Positions 24,201 to 32,948 of a stretch of 64,000 nucleotides of DNA are shown here, piece by piece. This stretch comes from Joyebacterum sp964521425. GTDB lineage: Bacteria > Joyebacterota > Joyebacteria > Joyebacterales > Joyebacteraceae. The stretch's first letter is position 1. Every line of letters starts with the position of its first letter. The translations under genes and the position numbers were made by a program. Location of the stretch: the NCBI GenBank assembly GCA_964521425.1, contig CAZFRO010000006.1, forward strand, positions 1 through 64,000, in the 5' to 3' direction. Under the pieces are notes generated by a model. The model saw only the letters and a program-made list of their open reading frames with translations, did no database searches and had not been told where the DNA came from.

Positions 24201-26604
24201 TGGCGCGGCTCTCCCATCGCCGGCACAGCCGGGCGATCTCGTGACCTACAGCGTCGAAGTGACGGACACTGGTGGGGGCATCGGTGATGTCTTCCTGAAC
24301 CTCTCGGGCATTGGAGGGGAACCTCTCATCAGAATGCTCGACGACGGCGTGGGTCCCGACACCGCGGCAGACGACGGCACTTACACTGTTGCTGATACTC
24401 TCACGTCGTCCGCGTCCGACGGTGATCACACCATGACCGTCATGGCCAGAGACGCCACGAATGTCTGGTCGGCGACGGCCACCATCACACTGACCGTTGA
24501 CAATCCCGCAACGGCCTTGAGGCAGTTCACCGACGCCGAGGGTGACGACCACGGTCCGAATCAGACGGACAGCGGCGGTGACCCGATCAACGGGCTCTAC
24601 TACCACTATCCGACCAATCTGGTCTTCTACCCAGGTTCGTTTGACATCACGGACTTCGAGATCTTCGCCGACGGCGACTGGCTCGTCTTCAGAACCTACG
24701 TTGCGGAGCTGATCAGCCACCAGGATCCCGGAGCTGCGGACTGGAACGCACCGCAGCCGAGTCAGCAGACGTGTGATGACGAGTTCAGGACGGACCTGAA
24801 CCTCCAGAAGATCGATATCTACATCGACGCGAAGGAGGGCGCCGGCTCAACCAGCGGCTTCCCGAACCGGTATGTTGATATCGCCAGCGTCGATGCGTGG
24901 GACTACGGCGTCTCGATAGAGGGGTGGGGCAAGTGGTTCGTCAACTCGAACGACTCAAACTCATCCGCGAGCTGGAGTCTCTACAAGAACGACAATGACG
25001 TCGCCATGTGCGACAACTACGAGGAGGACTTCATTGACGTCCGCGTGCGTCGCGACCTCTTCGGCGATGACGCGGATGAAGATTCAGATATCGCCAACTG
25101 GGACATCATTGTATGCATCGCGTCGCACGACGGTGAAACGTCGGACTCGAATCTGGGCGGCATACGCTGGATCAACGACAACATCGGTGAGTGGCAGTTC
25201 GGCGGTGGACGTGACAGCGAGGGGGGTCGCGACCGCGACGCGAACCTGATAGACGTGGCGGTGTCGCCGGGCGACGGTAAGGCGCCCGGGCGAAGCCAGG
25301 AGGAGATGCTCGACTACACAACGGCCGATGCAGAGCAGCGGTTCAACGAGAGCAAAGTCGCGTGTCTACTCGAGGCGAGCTTCGCTGAGGACTTCTCGCC
25401 GCCCATTATCGCCGAGTTTGAGGGCCACGGACGGGAGGGGCACATTCCCGGTGAGGGCGATAAGACGATCGAGCACATTCCCTGGCTGGCACTCGACGGC
25501 GCTCCGGCCGTATTCTGGACGACCATCAGCGACCCCGTATCCGGCGTCGAGACCGCGCGGTTCTTCTGGCACACATTGGGGGACACGACTCGTCATGTCG
25601 TGGACATGGTCAATCTTATCGGTGACGTCTGGGCGGCGGATGTGGAACGCGCCGACATCACGGCGGTCGCGAGCGAGGTAGATCTGAACGTCACCGGCAT
25701 GAGTCGGGTCCTCGTCGGCTACATCCATGCGACCGACAAGTCGTCAAACGAGAACGACATCTGGGCCGGCCCCTTTGAGCTGGCGATTCCAGAGCCGTGG
25801 GCGGAGTCGCAGCGGATCGCGCACTCGGACACAACGGCCACGACCGAGGCCGTCGTGTTCCTCTTCCAGGACGGGACCATGGTGATGATGTCTGAGGCGA
25901 GTCTTGTCACCGAGAGAGGTGACACACTGGATCTTGTACTCACACCTGTTGAAGCCTCGGCCGTCGACATCACCAATATACGTTCCGACATGGAGTTCAT
26001 CGGGACGGCGCGAACACTCACTCTTGAGAAAGAGGACGGAACTCCCGTGGACCTCGAGGGGAAAGCAGCCCTGTCGCTTCACTACCCCGAGTACGAAGCG
26101 GGATCTCTCGATCAGGAGAAGCTCGGGCTCTTCCATTGGATCACGGAGACCGATCGCTGGATTCTCGAGGGGGTGGGGAACAATCCGACGAGCAACACGG
26201 TGGGCGCCGTGACAGATGCGCTCGGTCTATATGGAATCTTCTTCTGGAACGGGCTCGATTTCGACGAGACCGCGGGCCTGTCGGGCGTCCTCGCTGAGCC
26301 TAACCCATTCTCACCGAACAGTGACGGTATCTATGACACCACGAAGGTCACGTTCTATCTGGGGCGGGAGTCCGACCATGTGAACGTGGAGTTCTATGAT
26401 CTCTCAGGACGGCTGGCCAGGCGACTCGTTTGGCACCAGCCGTTGGAGTTCACCGGATGGTCGGTATGGGACATAGAGTGGGATGGAAAAGACGAGAACG
26501 GCCATGTTGTACCGTACGGCATCTATATAATGAGGGTGGAGGGGAAGTTCAAGACGGAACCGACCTACGAGCGGATCAACCGCCCAGTCGTTGTCATTAA
26601 GTAG
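21253..26604 (+). CDS. giant secreted DOMON / glucodextranase-C surface protein
   Basis: A 1783-residue exported protein. After a signal peptide ending near ACGTVAG come a DOMON-like sandwich (about 25-235), two carboxypeptidase-regulatory-like units (255-340, 345-425), Ig-like/invasin-like stretches (540-780), a second DOMON-like region (790-950) and an Ig-like domain (970-1085). Next is a domain resembling the C-terminal module of glucodextranase (about 1088-1370; HYPTNLVFYPGSFDITDFEI), with a FlgD-like module from about 1675 (PNPFSPNSDGIYDTT...WDGKDENG). No catalytic domain is recognised. The glucodextranase-C module links it to alpha-glucans, as do the amylolytic genes downstream. It is probably a surface adhesin or polysaccharide organiser. 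GAGGTA precedes the ATG. Confidence 0.8.
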   Translation: MRRHIPILMLLVLLLACGTVAGKTYNSPYINGHVTEEENDWEPDELGVEDPDNDNRWGPSDGDLVDLYVTWDADSLYVGITTVNGPGGYGNGYLLFIDTDAQNGITGGTDFSIADFYARNLTFSTMGADVIMGGWNLLGVFDIKHCSDPTSTTPVDEVYSQCNPGWKHIEARMSWNGLFGLGRGVVPDGTTLRFIAAVVGGDGSGAYDAMPTSSTGAESNASTPWDAFTDLDNYYETVVDADLDGVPDEGFPPGGSISGTVTLDDSNDLTTVVTVTAWSGGVAIESADAPPGGGDYTIYLVPDGTYDVVATGESYLSVTVEDVTIIDEAEITGVDFALTKVTGRIEGQVALSGGPATDVTVTVYDAVTGEAGGDGPYVVAGGSGAFSIATVVDGDWNAVAVAMGYVDAETPTTVSGGDTVDVGTLTLPAVEATHFAYVDSLGSTIYGVATTVSIPDSGLYYYAEAWLEPRDDDDRVAYWDDSFIDSVSISVTRLDPAHPPLGDVVIADTNGVALDPPAITGDMFVDGRAGFLVADDEIEILRVLATSERLVNVLEVGIGAPAPTELTLESDSYEIAVSDSVARITGQLIDASGNDAPISGLNATMTALGVGGGFSLTVVETNANGWFEVEFSGTAAGTALVTAVIDPSSEFASIDVDTLAIVLEPGDAALVELVASPTALRAGETAALTASVVDAWGNAVDLAGLSIALTATPEDLVVSIDTPIVTDADGVAVGAIEVGTDYGIIEIVGDAGYLPVETVFLPVDATIIAVDEEAPESDDDHNSHEGVDLTILHASNSADTLVVTLDFSSNWDGAHLGLAIEVNDDEAGATPEPFTFPINYGHFLLPDYAFTYKYASEDYADLRKWSGSGWQFYDSINEIWVTDWVEGAAVTAWITKSAEKVVFRIPLPAIEAAVGDTIRLEAYVMQETDGEKRTALDSVPHDATHDMEPETGEWWETATTPVTLMNYAEYVVVSEGFAPGLAGGAALPSPAQPGDLVTYSVEVTDTGGGIGDVFLNLSGIGGEPLIRMLDDGVGPDTAADDGTYTVADTLTSSASDGDHTMTVMARDATNVWSATATITLTVDNPATALRQFTDAEGDDHGPNQTDSGGDPINGLYYHYPTNLVFYPGSFDITDFEIFADGDWLVFRTYVAELISHQDPGAADWNAPQPSQQTCDDEFRTDLNLQKIDIYIDAKEGAGSTSGFPNRYVDIASVDAWDYGVSIEGWGKWFVNSNDSNSSASWSLYKNDNDVAMCDNYEEDFIDVRVRRDLFGDDADEDSDIANWDIIVCIASHDGETSDSNLGGIRWINDNIGEWQFGGGRDSEGGRDRDANLIDVAVSPGDGKAPGRSQEEMLDYTTADAEQRFNESKVACLLEASFAEDFSPPIIAEFEGHGREGHIPGEGDKTIEHIPWLALDGAPAVFWTTISDPVSGVETARFFWHTLGDTTRHVVDMVNLIGDVWAADVERADITAVASEVDLNVTGMSRVLVGYIHATDKSSNENDIWAGPFELAIPEPWAESQRIAHSDTTATTEAVVFLFQDGTMVMMSEASLVTERGDTLDLVLTPVEASAVDITNIRSDMEFIGTARTLTLEKEDGTPVDLEGKAALSLHYPEYEAGSLDQEKLGLFHWITETDRWILEGVGNNPTSNTVGAVTDALGLYGIFFWNGLDFDETAGLSGVLAEPNPFSPNSDGIYDTTKVTFYLGRESDHVNVEFYDLSGRLARRLVWHQPLEFTGWSVWDIEWDGKDENGHVVPYGIYIMRVEGKFKTEPTYERINRPVVVIK

Positions 26605-26619
26605 CGAGGAATGACTGAC

Positions 26620-27495
26620 ATGAACGGGAAGATATGGGTCTTCTGCGCCGTGCTTCTGCTTCTGCCCCTCGCCGCGCCGGCCAACTTCATCGAGATGGAG
26701 ACGGGCGCGCGGGCGATGGGTATGGGTGGCGCCTTCGTCGCGGTGGCTGACGACGTCACGGCGCTTCACTGGAATCCCGCTGGGCTTGTCTCGCTCGACG
26801 AGATCCAGTTGTTCGGGATGCGCACAAGTGTCTACAGCGTTGAGGGGTTGGCTGAGGACTCGGCCATGGCCGGGTACGGGAACACTCACCGGGGCATCGC
26901 GGCCGGGTGGATGAGGACGAGCGCCGAGAACCTCTACAATGAGGACACGCTTCTCCTGGGTTATGGAAGCAGGACACCGATCGACCACCTCGCGGTGGGA
27001 GCGAGCCTCAAGCGCTTCTCGATAGACGCTCCAGGTTACGACTACTACAACGATCCGTCGTTCAACACGGGCGGGGACGCAGGGTACGCTGTCGATCTCG
27101 GCGGGCTCTACCGCAGGGACACTTGGTCCATCGGCGCCGTGCTGAGAAATCTCGGCGAGCCGGAGCTTCAACTGATAGAGGCATCGGAAGCAAGCGATCC
27201 CCTCTACATGGAACTCCGCCTCGGCGGGACGTACACATTCCGTGAGGTCATGCTGATGAGCGTCGAGTGGCGAGTTCCACGTGAGGCGCCCGAGTTCTAC
27301 GAAGCGAAGGCATCGCTGAACCTGGGAACCGAGATATGGTTCTATGATGCGTTTGCGCTTCGTGCGGGAATGAACCGCGACAGGGTCACAGCCGGACTCG
27401 GCATCAAATCGAAGAACCTCAGACTGGACGTAGCGCTGCTGTCGGAGCGGAGGATAGGCAGTATGTATCGCCTCTCTGCAATGCTCCTGTGGTAG
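26620..27495 (+). CDS. PorV/FadL-like outer-membrane beta-barrel protein
   Basis: A 291-residue exported protein with a signal peptide ending LAAPA, then GARAMGMGGAFVAVADDVTALHWNPAGL. That glycine-rich start followed by a WNPAGL loop is the hallmark of PorV/UPF0164/FadL-like barrels. Alternating hydrophobic strands continue to the end, which finishes in a strand (LSAMLLW). ATG 26620 is preferred because GAGGA lies nine bases upstream; ATG 26611 is too close. It follows the giant surface-protein gene by 15 bases, so it may help present or export that protein, as PorV does in type IX secretion, but no other type IX gene is in the window. Confidence 0.75.
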   Translation: MNGKIWVFCAVLLLLPLAAPANFIEMETGARAMGMGGAFVAVADDVTALHWNPAGLVSLDEIQLFGMRTSVYSVEGLAEDSAMAGYGNTHRGIAAGWMRTSAENLYNEDTLLLGYGSRTPIDHLAVGASLKRFSIDAPGYDYYNDPSFNTGGDAGYAVDLGGLYRRDTWSIGAVLRNLGEPELQLIEASEASDPLYMELRLGGTYTFREVMLMSVEWRVPREAPEFYEAKASLNLGTEIWFYDAFALRAGMNRDRVTAGLGIKSKNLRLDVALLSERRIGSMYRLSAMLLW

Positions 27496-27529
27496 CCGCG
27501 CACAACGATGATTCTCGAAGGAGCTCCAG

Positions 27530-29107
27530 GTGACACGTAACGGCAAGACAGGGGTTTCGCGTCAGACCGCGCTCATTGTGGCCGCGTGTGTGGCAGCCAT
27601 CTTGGTTGTTGCCATGCCCGCCAAAGCGGTCACCTCGCTCGAGGGCTACTCCGACCTGATGTTGCAGCTGACGAGCGGGAGGGGCGGTGATCCGACATGG
27701 CAGCTCGGGAACCCGAGGCTCTACGCAGAGTTCAGGCTCAAGAGCAGTCCCTGGACGGACATAGACACCTTTCTCAAGGTGTCGGCCGAATCGAACCGGT
27801 GGTCCGAGGACTTGAAGGACACGCGGGTCTTCCTGAACGAGGCGCACATGCGTTTCCACGGAAGCAGGGTTGAGGCGCATCTCTTCACCGGGCAGGACCG
27901 GTTCTGGCTCAACGAGCCGCTTCTGGCCATCGTCGACCAGGGCATGGTCAAGCATGATGACTGGGGGGTGAGGGCGCAGGGTGTGCGGCTCGATTTCTGG
28001 GACGTGTTTGGAATCCACGGCGCCGCCTTCTACAGCGAGCGGAGCGACTACGCCTCCAAGGGCTTCGCAGGAATGACCGATGAGCTGGAGTACTACCCGG
28101 GGACCACGGAGGCTGATACGGTATCGAGCAGCACCGATGACTACCGGGGTTTCAGGATGAACCGCCGCTTCCTGGGTGACGAGATGCTCTTCGGCGCCAC
28201 CTACGCGCGGAAGGACTTCAATGATCCCCTTCTTGAGACCGCCTTCCACGGAAGCGCCGGGAGTTACGATGAGGTCTTCGCACTCGATTCCGAGCTGGCA
28301 CTTGGAGAACTAGTCCCGTTTCTCACGCAGTTCGGTCGCGTCACCTGGGCGACCGAGTACGGCCTCAACAACTCCGGCTGGCTTGACGATTCGAACGATT
28401 CAGGTGTTGCCGGTTTCAAGACGGAGATTCGGGATATCCGAGCCGGTCCCATCAGGCTCCTCGCTTCATATGGCGACTACGGGGAGCGTTTCTACACCGA
28501 CGGCCTCGCGAGCGAGGATCGGCGCAATCTCAACGGCTACACGAAGTACTACGCCGAGGCACACTACCGCCTGTCGACGAAGGCTGTGAACCTCAAGTAC
28601 TGGACCTATAAGGAAGAGCCGAAGGACTACGCCACTTCCGAGTACGGGGTGAGGCAGGAATGGGGAACCGAGGCCTACCTTGAGTTCGTCAACGGCTTCA
28701 CGGGGAAGGCGGAGTACAAGGTCCACGAGAACAAGGACGGTATCTGGCCGAACCTCTTCTTCGAGGTCACGGGTGAGAACAGGCTCGTCAAGCTGCGGAC
28801 GCAGTTTCGTATAAGGGACGTTGATACTGTCTACGAGGTTTCGGCGTACGGCTTTGAGGCCAACGTCAACCTGAGCGATGACTGGAAGTTCTACGCGCGA
28901 GTGATGAACGTGAGTGAGCAGACGGAGTCCCGGCAGACGGCCTTCGCGCAGGTACGGTATCTGGGTTGGTCGGGCGCCGAGTTCTTTGTCGAGTACGGCA
29001 ACCCCGATCACAGCAATGAACTTGCGAACGACGGGGACTTCGTGAGCCACGGTTCCGGTGCGGTCATGGAGAAGGTCTTCAAGGCCTTCATAAGAATCTA
29101 TTACTAG
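27530..29107 (+). CDS. predicted outer-membrane porin-like barrel, family not recognised
   Basis: A 525-residue exported protein whose GTG start is set by AAGGAG six to eleven bases upstream. The signal peptide ends near MPAKA. The rest is a succession of short amphipathic strands with frequent Tyr/Trp/Phe girdle residues and charged turns (for example ARVMNVSEQTESRQTAFAQV), ending in a strand FKAFIRIYY with an aromatic last residue, as in outer-membrane porins. It lacks a TonB plug or TonB box. Its place between the PorV-like gene and the CBM48-barrel gene suggests a role in passage or sensing of alpha-glucans. I do not recognise a named family. Confidence 0.65.
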   Translation: MTRNGKTGVSRQTALIVAACVAAILVVAMPAKAVTSLEGYSDLMLQLTSGRGGDPTWQLGNPRLYAEFRLKSSPWTDIDTFLKVSAESNRWSEDLKDTRVFLNEAHMRFHGSRVEAHLFTGQDRFWLNEPLLAIVDQGMVKHDDWGVRAQGVRLDFWDVFGIHGAAFYSERSDYASKGFAGMTDELEYYPGTTEADTVSSSTDDYRGFRMNRRFLGDEMLFGATYARKDFNDPLLETAFHGSAGSYDEVFALDSELALGELVPFLTQFGRVTWATEYGLNNSGWLDDSNDSGVAGFKTEIRDIRAGPIRLLASYGDYGERFYTDGLASEDRRNLNGYTKYYAEAHYRLSTKAVNLKYWTYKEEPKDYATSEYGVRQEWGTEAYLEFVNGFTGKAEYKVHENKDGIWPNLFFEVTGENRLVKLRTQFRIRDVDTVYEVSAYGFEANVNLSDDWKFYARVMNVSEQTESRQTAFAQVRYLGWSGAEFFVEYGNPDHSNELANDGDFVSHGSGAVMEKVFKAFIRIYY

Positions 29108-29136
29108 AGGCAGGCGCTCAAGACGGAGATTGTGAA

Positions 29137-31185
29137 ATGAGAATGAGCCATCTGATGTGGGTGCTGGTTTTGGTAGCGGCGGTGATGGCGTCGCCGGCAC
29201 ACGCTGGGTTCTCAAGCGTGGATGCCGGGATAGAATTCACCTACAGCGATCCGTACGCTGCGAGCGTGAGCGTCGCCGGTGCGTTCAATAACTGGGATGT
29301 GAACGGCAATCCGATGACTGTGGACGATGAGGGTGTGTGGAGAGTGGTTATCGATCTCAAGCCCGGAGTCTACGAGTACAAGTTCGTTCTGAACGGCTCG
29401 CAGTGGGTGGCGGACCCGGATAATCCGAAGACCGCGGGTGACTACGGCAACTCGGAACTCACGATCGGTGAGGACGGAGCCCCGGTCGCGGCCGCAGCTT
29501 CAGTGCCCATCTCGAACACCGCGGTGAACTCGCGCGTGAGCCTGAACGGCTGGTATCGCGCAACCTACGACTCAGAGAGCGACGTACCAAGCGATCCAAG
29601 GTGGAGACTCACTCGACCCGAGCATGAGGTCTTCGTCTCGATCAATCCAACCGTAAACTCAAAGGTCAAGGGAGGAGCGACCCTGAGGATTGCCACCGGC
29701 GCGGGTGATATCAAGGAGATAACCGCCAACCTGTACAGTGGCTACGCCAAGCTCGAGGGCGGACCGTTCACTGTGACCGGATTCTACAACGAGAGCCGTG
29801 TGCAGTTCGACAATCCTCTTGAGACCGTCGGTCATGGGAATCTCGCCGGCACAATCACAGAGGAGCACATCCCATACGGCCGTGGGACTCAGGGAGCTAT
29901 CCTCGAGAGCGACTTCCTGGGCGTGGATCTGACGGCCGTCTATGCCAACGCATACGATTACAGCATCTACAACGACCCATCCATCTACGATAACACCGAT
30001 ACCGACCTGGTCGGCTTGAGGCTCAAGCGACCCATCGGCCCGGTTGGGCTTGGAGCGACGTACGCCTCATTCAAGGACGGCTGGTGGATGGACTGGGGGG
30101 GGGACAACTACAGCCCGCATCTTGAGGATTTCATCAATGAGACCGGGTCGTCAAGCGACTGGTTCGAACTCCTGAATGAAGAGCGCTTTGTCGGAGTCGA
30201 TATCGATTGGCAGGTTCACGAGACGCTCCTCGGTGTGCGGGCGGAGTACTCGAGCTACCAGTACGCGAGCATCTGGAACATGGGGAACAGGGAGGAAGTG
30301 GACGGGGATGAGCTTGGCAACGGTGTCATCGACATAGAGGCCGGCGTGATGACGGGATCGCTCATCAAGTTGGAGCTTGAGTCGAGGCCGCTTGAGGCCC
30401 TGCGTCTCGATCTGGAGGTAGGGCAGACGAGTATGAATGGGATGGATGCGGGCGAGGAGTATGTCGCCTTCGGTTCTCCTGCCTGGGCCGGCAGTCCTCT
30501 TCGCCAGTACACGGAGGTTCGCTTCGACGCCTCGCCGCTCACGATGAACGTCTACGACGCGCTTCCCGAGCGGAACGACTGGCTCTACGAGCTTGAGGCA
30601 GAACTCACCTTCGGGATCCTCGAGTTTATGATCGAGTACGACCGCGCGACGTACGACTGGACATACGCGCCCGACTCGACCGATGTCTCCCTCGTCTGGG
30701 AGGGAACATCGTCGAGGGTGGCCCCTTGCCTCCGCGCCAACATCGGTGAGGACGAGCTGTGGGTCGAGGTTCAGGCGGAGATGATGAGCTACGACTTCGA
30801 CGACGGGCTCTGGGACTCCTACGACACCGTGGAGATCGACCTCCGCGGCCGGTTCATGTTCGTAGAGGACTGGGGAGTTCTGATCGACGCAAGGCATATG
30901 ACGTACAAGGATGTTCCGGACATCACCGGCGTCCTCTCGGATGAGGCGTTCGTGCAGCCGTACATTGCCGTTGTCTACAGTCCGCGGAAGAACGTCGAGC
31001 TGAGGCTCGGCTATGGCGTGAATCCTCTGGGCTACACCAATTCGCCCGTCGAGGGTCGCGCCAACGGCCGCGAGCGATGGCGCTCGGACTATCTCTGGAA
31101 TCACAGCGCGGCAGACGTCCTCGACGCCGAGCAGGCGCTCACTGATGCCAGGACGATCGGCCTCATGGCCGTCATCTCGTTCTAG
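29137..31185 (+). CDS. outer-membrane beta-barrel with N-terminal CBM48/AMPK1 glycogen-binding domain
   Basis: A 682-residue exported protein. After the signal peptide (cleavage near PAHAG) there is a CBM48/AMPK-beta-type domain at about residues 24-112: SVSVAGAFNNWDVNGNPM, then VWRVVIDLKPGVYEYKFVLN and WVADPDNPK, the usual aromatic glycan-contact residues. The remaining 550 residues look like a large beta-barrel with alternating strands and aromatic girdles, ending TIGLMAVISF with a C-terminal phenylalanine. An alpha-glucan-binding domain fused to a barrel suggests a surface or periplasmic capture site for a maltodextrin channel. The gene is followed by the double-CBM48 lipoprotein gene. Fold and fusion are visible; transport is inferred. 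Confidence 0.75.
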   Translation: MRMSHLMWVLVLVAAVMASPAHAGFSSVDAGIEFTYSDPYAASVSVAGAFNNWDVNGNPMTVDDEGVWRVVIDLKPGVYEYKFVLNGSQWVADPDNPKTAGDYGNSELTIGEDGAPVAAAASVPISNTAVNSRVSLNGWYRATYDSESDVPSDPRWRLTRPEHEVFVSINPTVNSKVKGGATLRIATGAGDIKEITANLYSGYAKLEGGPFTVTGFYNESRVQFDNPLETVGHGNLAGTITEEHIPYGRGTQGAILESDFLGVDLTAVYANAYDYSIYNDPSIYDNTDTDLVGLRLKRPIGPVGLGATYASFKDGWWMDWGGDNYSPHLEDFINETGSSSDWFELLNEERFVGVDIDWQVHETLLGVRAEYSSYQYASIWNMGNREEVDGDELGNGVIDIEAGVMTGSLIKLELESRPLEALRLDLEVGQTSMNGMDAGEEYVAFGSPAWAGSPLRQYTEVRFDASPLTMNVYDALPERNDWLYELEAELTFGILEFMIEYDRATYDWTYAPDSTDVSLVWEGTSSRVAPCLRANIGEDELWVEVQAEMMSYDFDDGLWDSYDTVEIDLRGRFMFVEDWGVLIDARHMTYKDVPDITGVLSDEAFVQPYIAVVYSPRKNVELRLGYGVNPLGYTNSPVEGRANGRERWRSDYLWNHSAADVLDAEQALTDARTIGLMAVISF

Positions 31186-31198
31186 GGGAGTGGAGGCG

Positions 31199-31975
31199 AT
31201 GAGAATCAGACTCTTGGTTACAGCACTTCTCTTAGCTCTGGCGCTTGCGCTTTCTTCGTGCGCCGGAATCCTGAGTGTGATAGAGGACCGGCTCCCGCCG
31301 CCGCACGAAGTTCAGGGAGGGTTCTCGTTCGACTACTACGCGCCTTCGGCGCGACAGGTTACGCTGGCCGGTAACTTCAACAACTGGGGTGGAACGGAAG
31401 GCGGAGGGCGATACGATCCGGTGATCGATCCCATGTCCGACCCGGACGGTGACGGGATATGGAACATCGTCATGCCGCTTCCTCCCGGCCGGTATCAGTA
31501 CAAGTTCGTGATCGATGGCGGGCTTCGGTGGGAGCAGGATCCGAACAACCCGGATGTGGCCTACGAGGGTGGGTTTGAGAACTCAGTCATCCTCGTCCCG
31601 CCGTCCATCAACTATGCCTCGGAGCGCGTCACCGGGACCACGATCAGCGGTGCGGATGCCGCTGCGCCAGTGGTCGCTACACCGGCGACCGAGACTGTCC
31701 GTGAGAGTTCCGCCGATGCGATCGAGGTTTCGTTCGAACTGGACATGCCGGATGCGCGTGAGGTCTCCGTGGCCGGTGCTTTCAACGGCTGGGATGCGAA
31801 CGCCGCCTCGATGGTTCTGGATGATGACGGTGTCTGGCGCGCGACACTCGAGATCAAGCCGGGCACCTACGAGTACAAGTTTGTCGTCGACGGGACCTGG
31901 ATCGAAGATCCCCTGAACCCCGAGTTCGTTGAAGACCCGTACGGGGGGAAGAACTCGATCCTGACGGTAGAGTAG
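31199..31975 (+). CDS. lipoprotein with two CBM48 glycogen-binding domains
   Basis: A 258-residue lipoprotein with lipobox LSSC (Cys21). Two CBM48/AMPK1-type domains fill the rest. The first (about 38-135) has VTLAGNFNNWGG and GRYQYKFVIDGGLRWEQDP; the second (about 170-258) has VSVAGAFNGWDANAASM and GTYEYKFVVDGTWIEDP. No catalytic domain is present, so it is a pure alpha-glucan binder, functionally like SusD/E/F but unrelated in fold. ATG 31199 is set by GGAGG three bases upstream; an in-frame ATG at 31145 lies inside the previous gene. The permease genes follow at once. Confidence 0.85.
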   Translation: MRIRLLVTALLLALALALSSCAGILSVIEDRLPPPHEVQGGFSFDYYAPSARQVTLAGNFNNWGGTEGGGRYDPVIDPMSDPDGDGIWNIVMPLPPGRYQYKFVIDGGLRWEQDPNNPDVAYEGGFENSVILVPPSINYASERVTGTTISGADAAAPVVATPATETVRESSADAIEVSFELDMPDAREVSVAGAFNGWDANAASMVLDDDGVWRATLEIKPGTYEYKFVVDGTWIEDPLNPEFVEDPYGGKNSILTVE

Positions 31976-31976
31976 A

Positions 31977-32945
31977 GTGAGACGCCGGGAGACAGGAGGC
32001 GGAGGAGCCCTGAAGGCCTCGTCCCGGCCGCTCACATCGCGCGCTCGGGAGAACCTGACGGCGTATACGTTCCTCGCGCCGTTTCTAATCATCTTCGCAG
32101 TCTTTCTCGTCTACCCGGTCGTCTACTCGCTCTATCTGGCGCTCCACCAGGTGCCAAGTGACTCCTTTGACGTCTTCGGCGGTCTTCAGTTCGTCGGTTT
32201 CCGGAATTTCGCGAGACTATTCACGGATCTGAAGTTCTGGTGGTCGGTCCTCATGACCATGTACTACGCCGCACTGATCATCCCCTCGGGCATCGCCGTT
32301 TCTCTCGCTCTCGCCCTCCTGCTCAACAACCGCCTGAGGGGCGTCGCCATCTACAGAAGTGCGTTCTTCATGCCGTACGTTCTCGACATGCTCGTGATCG
32401 GCATCGTCTGGACGCTCATCTACAGCCCGCACATAGGTATCCTCGTCAGGATCTTCGAGTCGGTCGGCATTACTATGTTCTCCGAGAAGGGATTCCTGGG
32501 CATGCCGTTGGCGGCGATGCCCAGCGTCGTCTTCGCGAATGTGCTGAAGGGCGCTGGCTTCGGCATGATCCTCTACCTCTCAGCCATCCAGAACATCCCG
32601 CGGTCGCTCTACGAGGCCGCAGAGATCGACGGGGCGACGCCGTGGAGGCGCTTCACAGCGATCACACTCCCGCTCGTCAAGCCGATCACCTTCTTCATGG
32701 TGGTGATCGGGACCATCGGCGCTCTGAACGCGTTCGTGGAGGTCTACGCGATGACGTCCGGAGGTCCGAGCGTTGATGTGGGTGGACGGGCGCTTGGGGC
32801 GACGTGGGTGACCGGCTACCACGTGTTCGACACGTTCTACAATCAGTGGCGTCTGGGCTACGCATCCGCGATGTCGTACGTGCTTCTCGCGCTCACGATG
32901 ATCGTTACGCTTGTGAACAGGCGCTTCCTCGGGGAGAAGGACTAG
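31977..32945 (+). CDS. maltose-type ABC transporter permease (MalF-like)
   Basis: A 322-residue inner-membrane subunit for oligosaccharide import. Six membrane segments start near residue 28 (TAYTFLAPFLIIFAVFLVYP), and the cytoplasmic EAA loop near 218 (YEAAEIDGATPWRRFTAITLP) would contact the ATPase. The GTG start is one base after the lipoprotein stop codon, with only a weak Shine-Dalgarno, so coupling is likely. The MalG-like gene follows three bases after its stop. With CBM48 proteins and amylolytic enzymes around it, maltodextrins are the probable substrate. Confidence 0.9.
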   Translation: MRRRETGGGGALKASSRPLTSRARENLTAYTFLAPFLIIFAVFLVYPVVYSLYLALHQVPSDSFDVFGGLQFVGFRNFARLFTDLKFWWSVLMTMYYAALIIPSGIAVSLALALLLNNRLRGVAIYRSAFFMPYVLDMLVIGIVWTLIYSPHIGILVRIFESVGITMFSEKGFLGMPLAAMPSVVFANVLKGAGFGMILYLSAIQNIPRSLYEAAEIDGATPWRRFTAITLPLVKPITFFMVVIGTIGALNAFVEVYAMTSGGPSVDVGGRALGATWVTGYHVFDTFYNQWRLGYASAMSYVLLALTMIVTLVNRRFLGEKD

Positions 32946-32948
32946 GTC

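Noticed and set aside
26611..26619. ATG 26611 as start of the PorV-like gene
   Set aside because: It directly abuts the GAGGA site; ATG 26620 has the proper nine-base spacing.
26620..27495. Firm assignment of a type IX secretion system
   Set aside because: Only a PorV-like barrel and FlgD-like C-terminal modules are seen; no core secretion gene is in the window.
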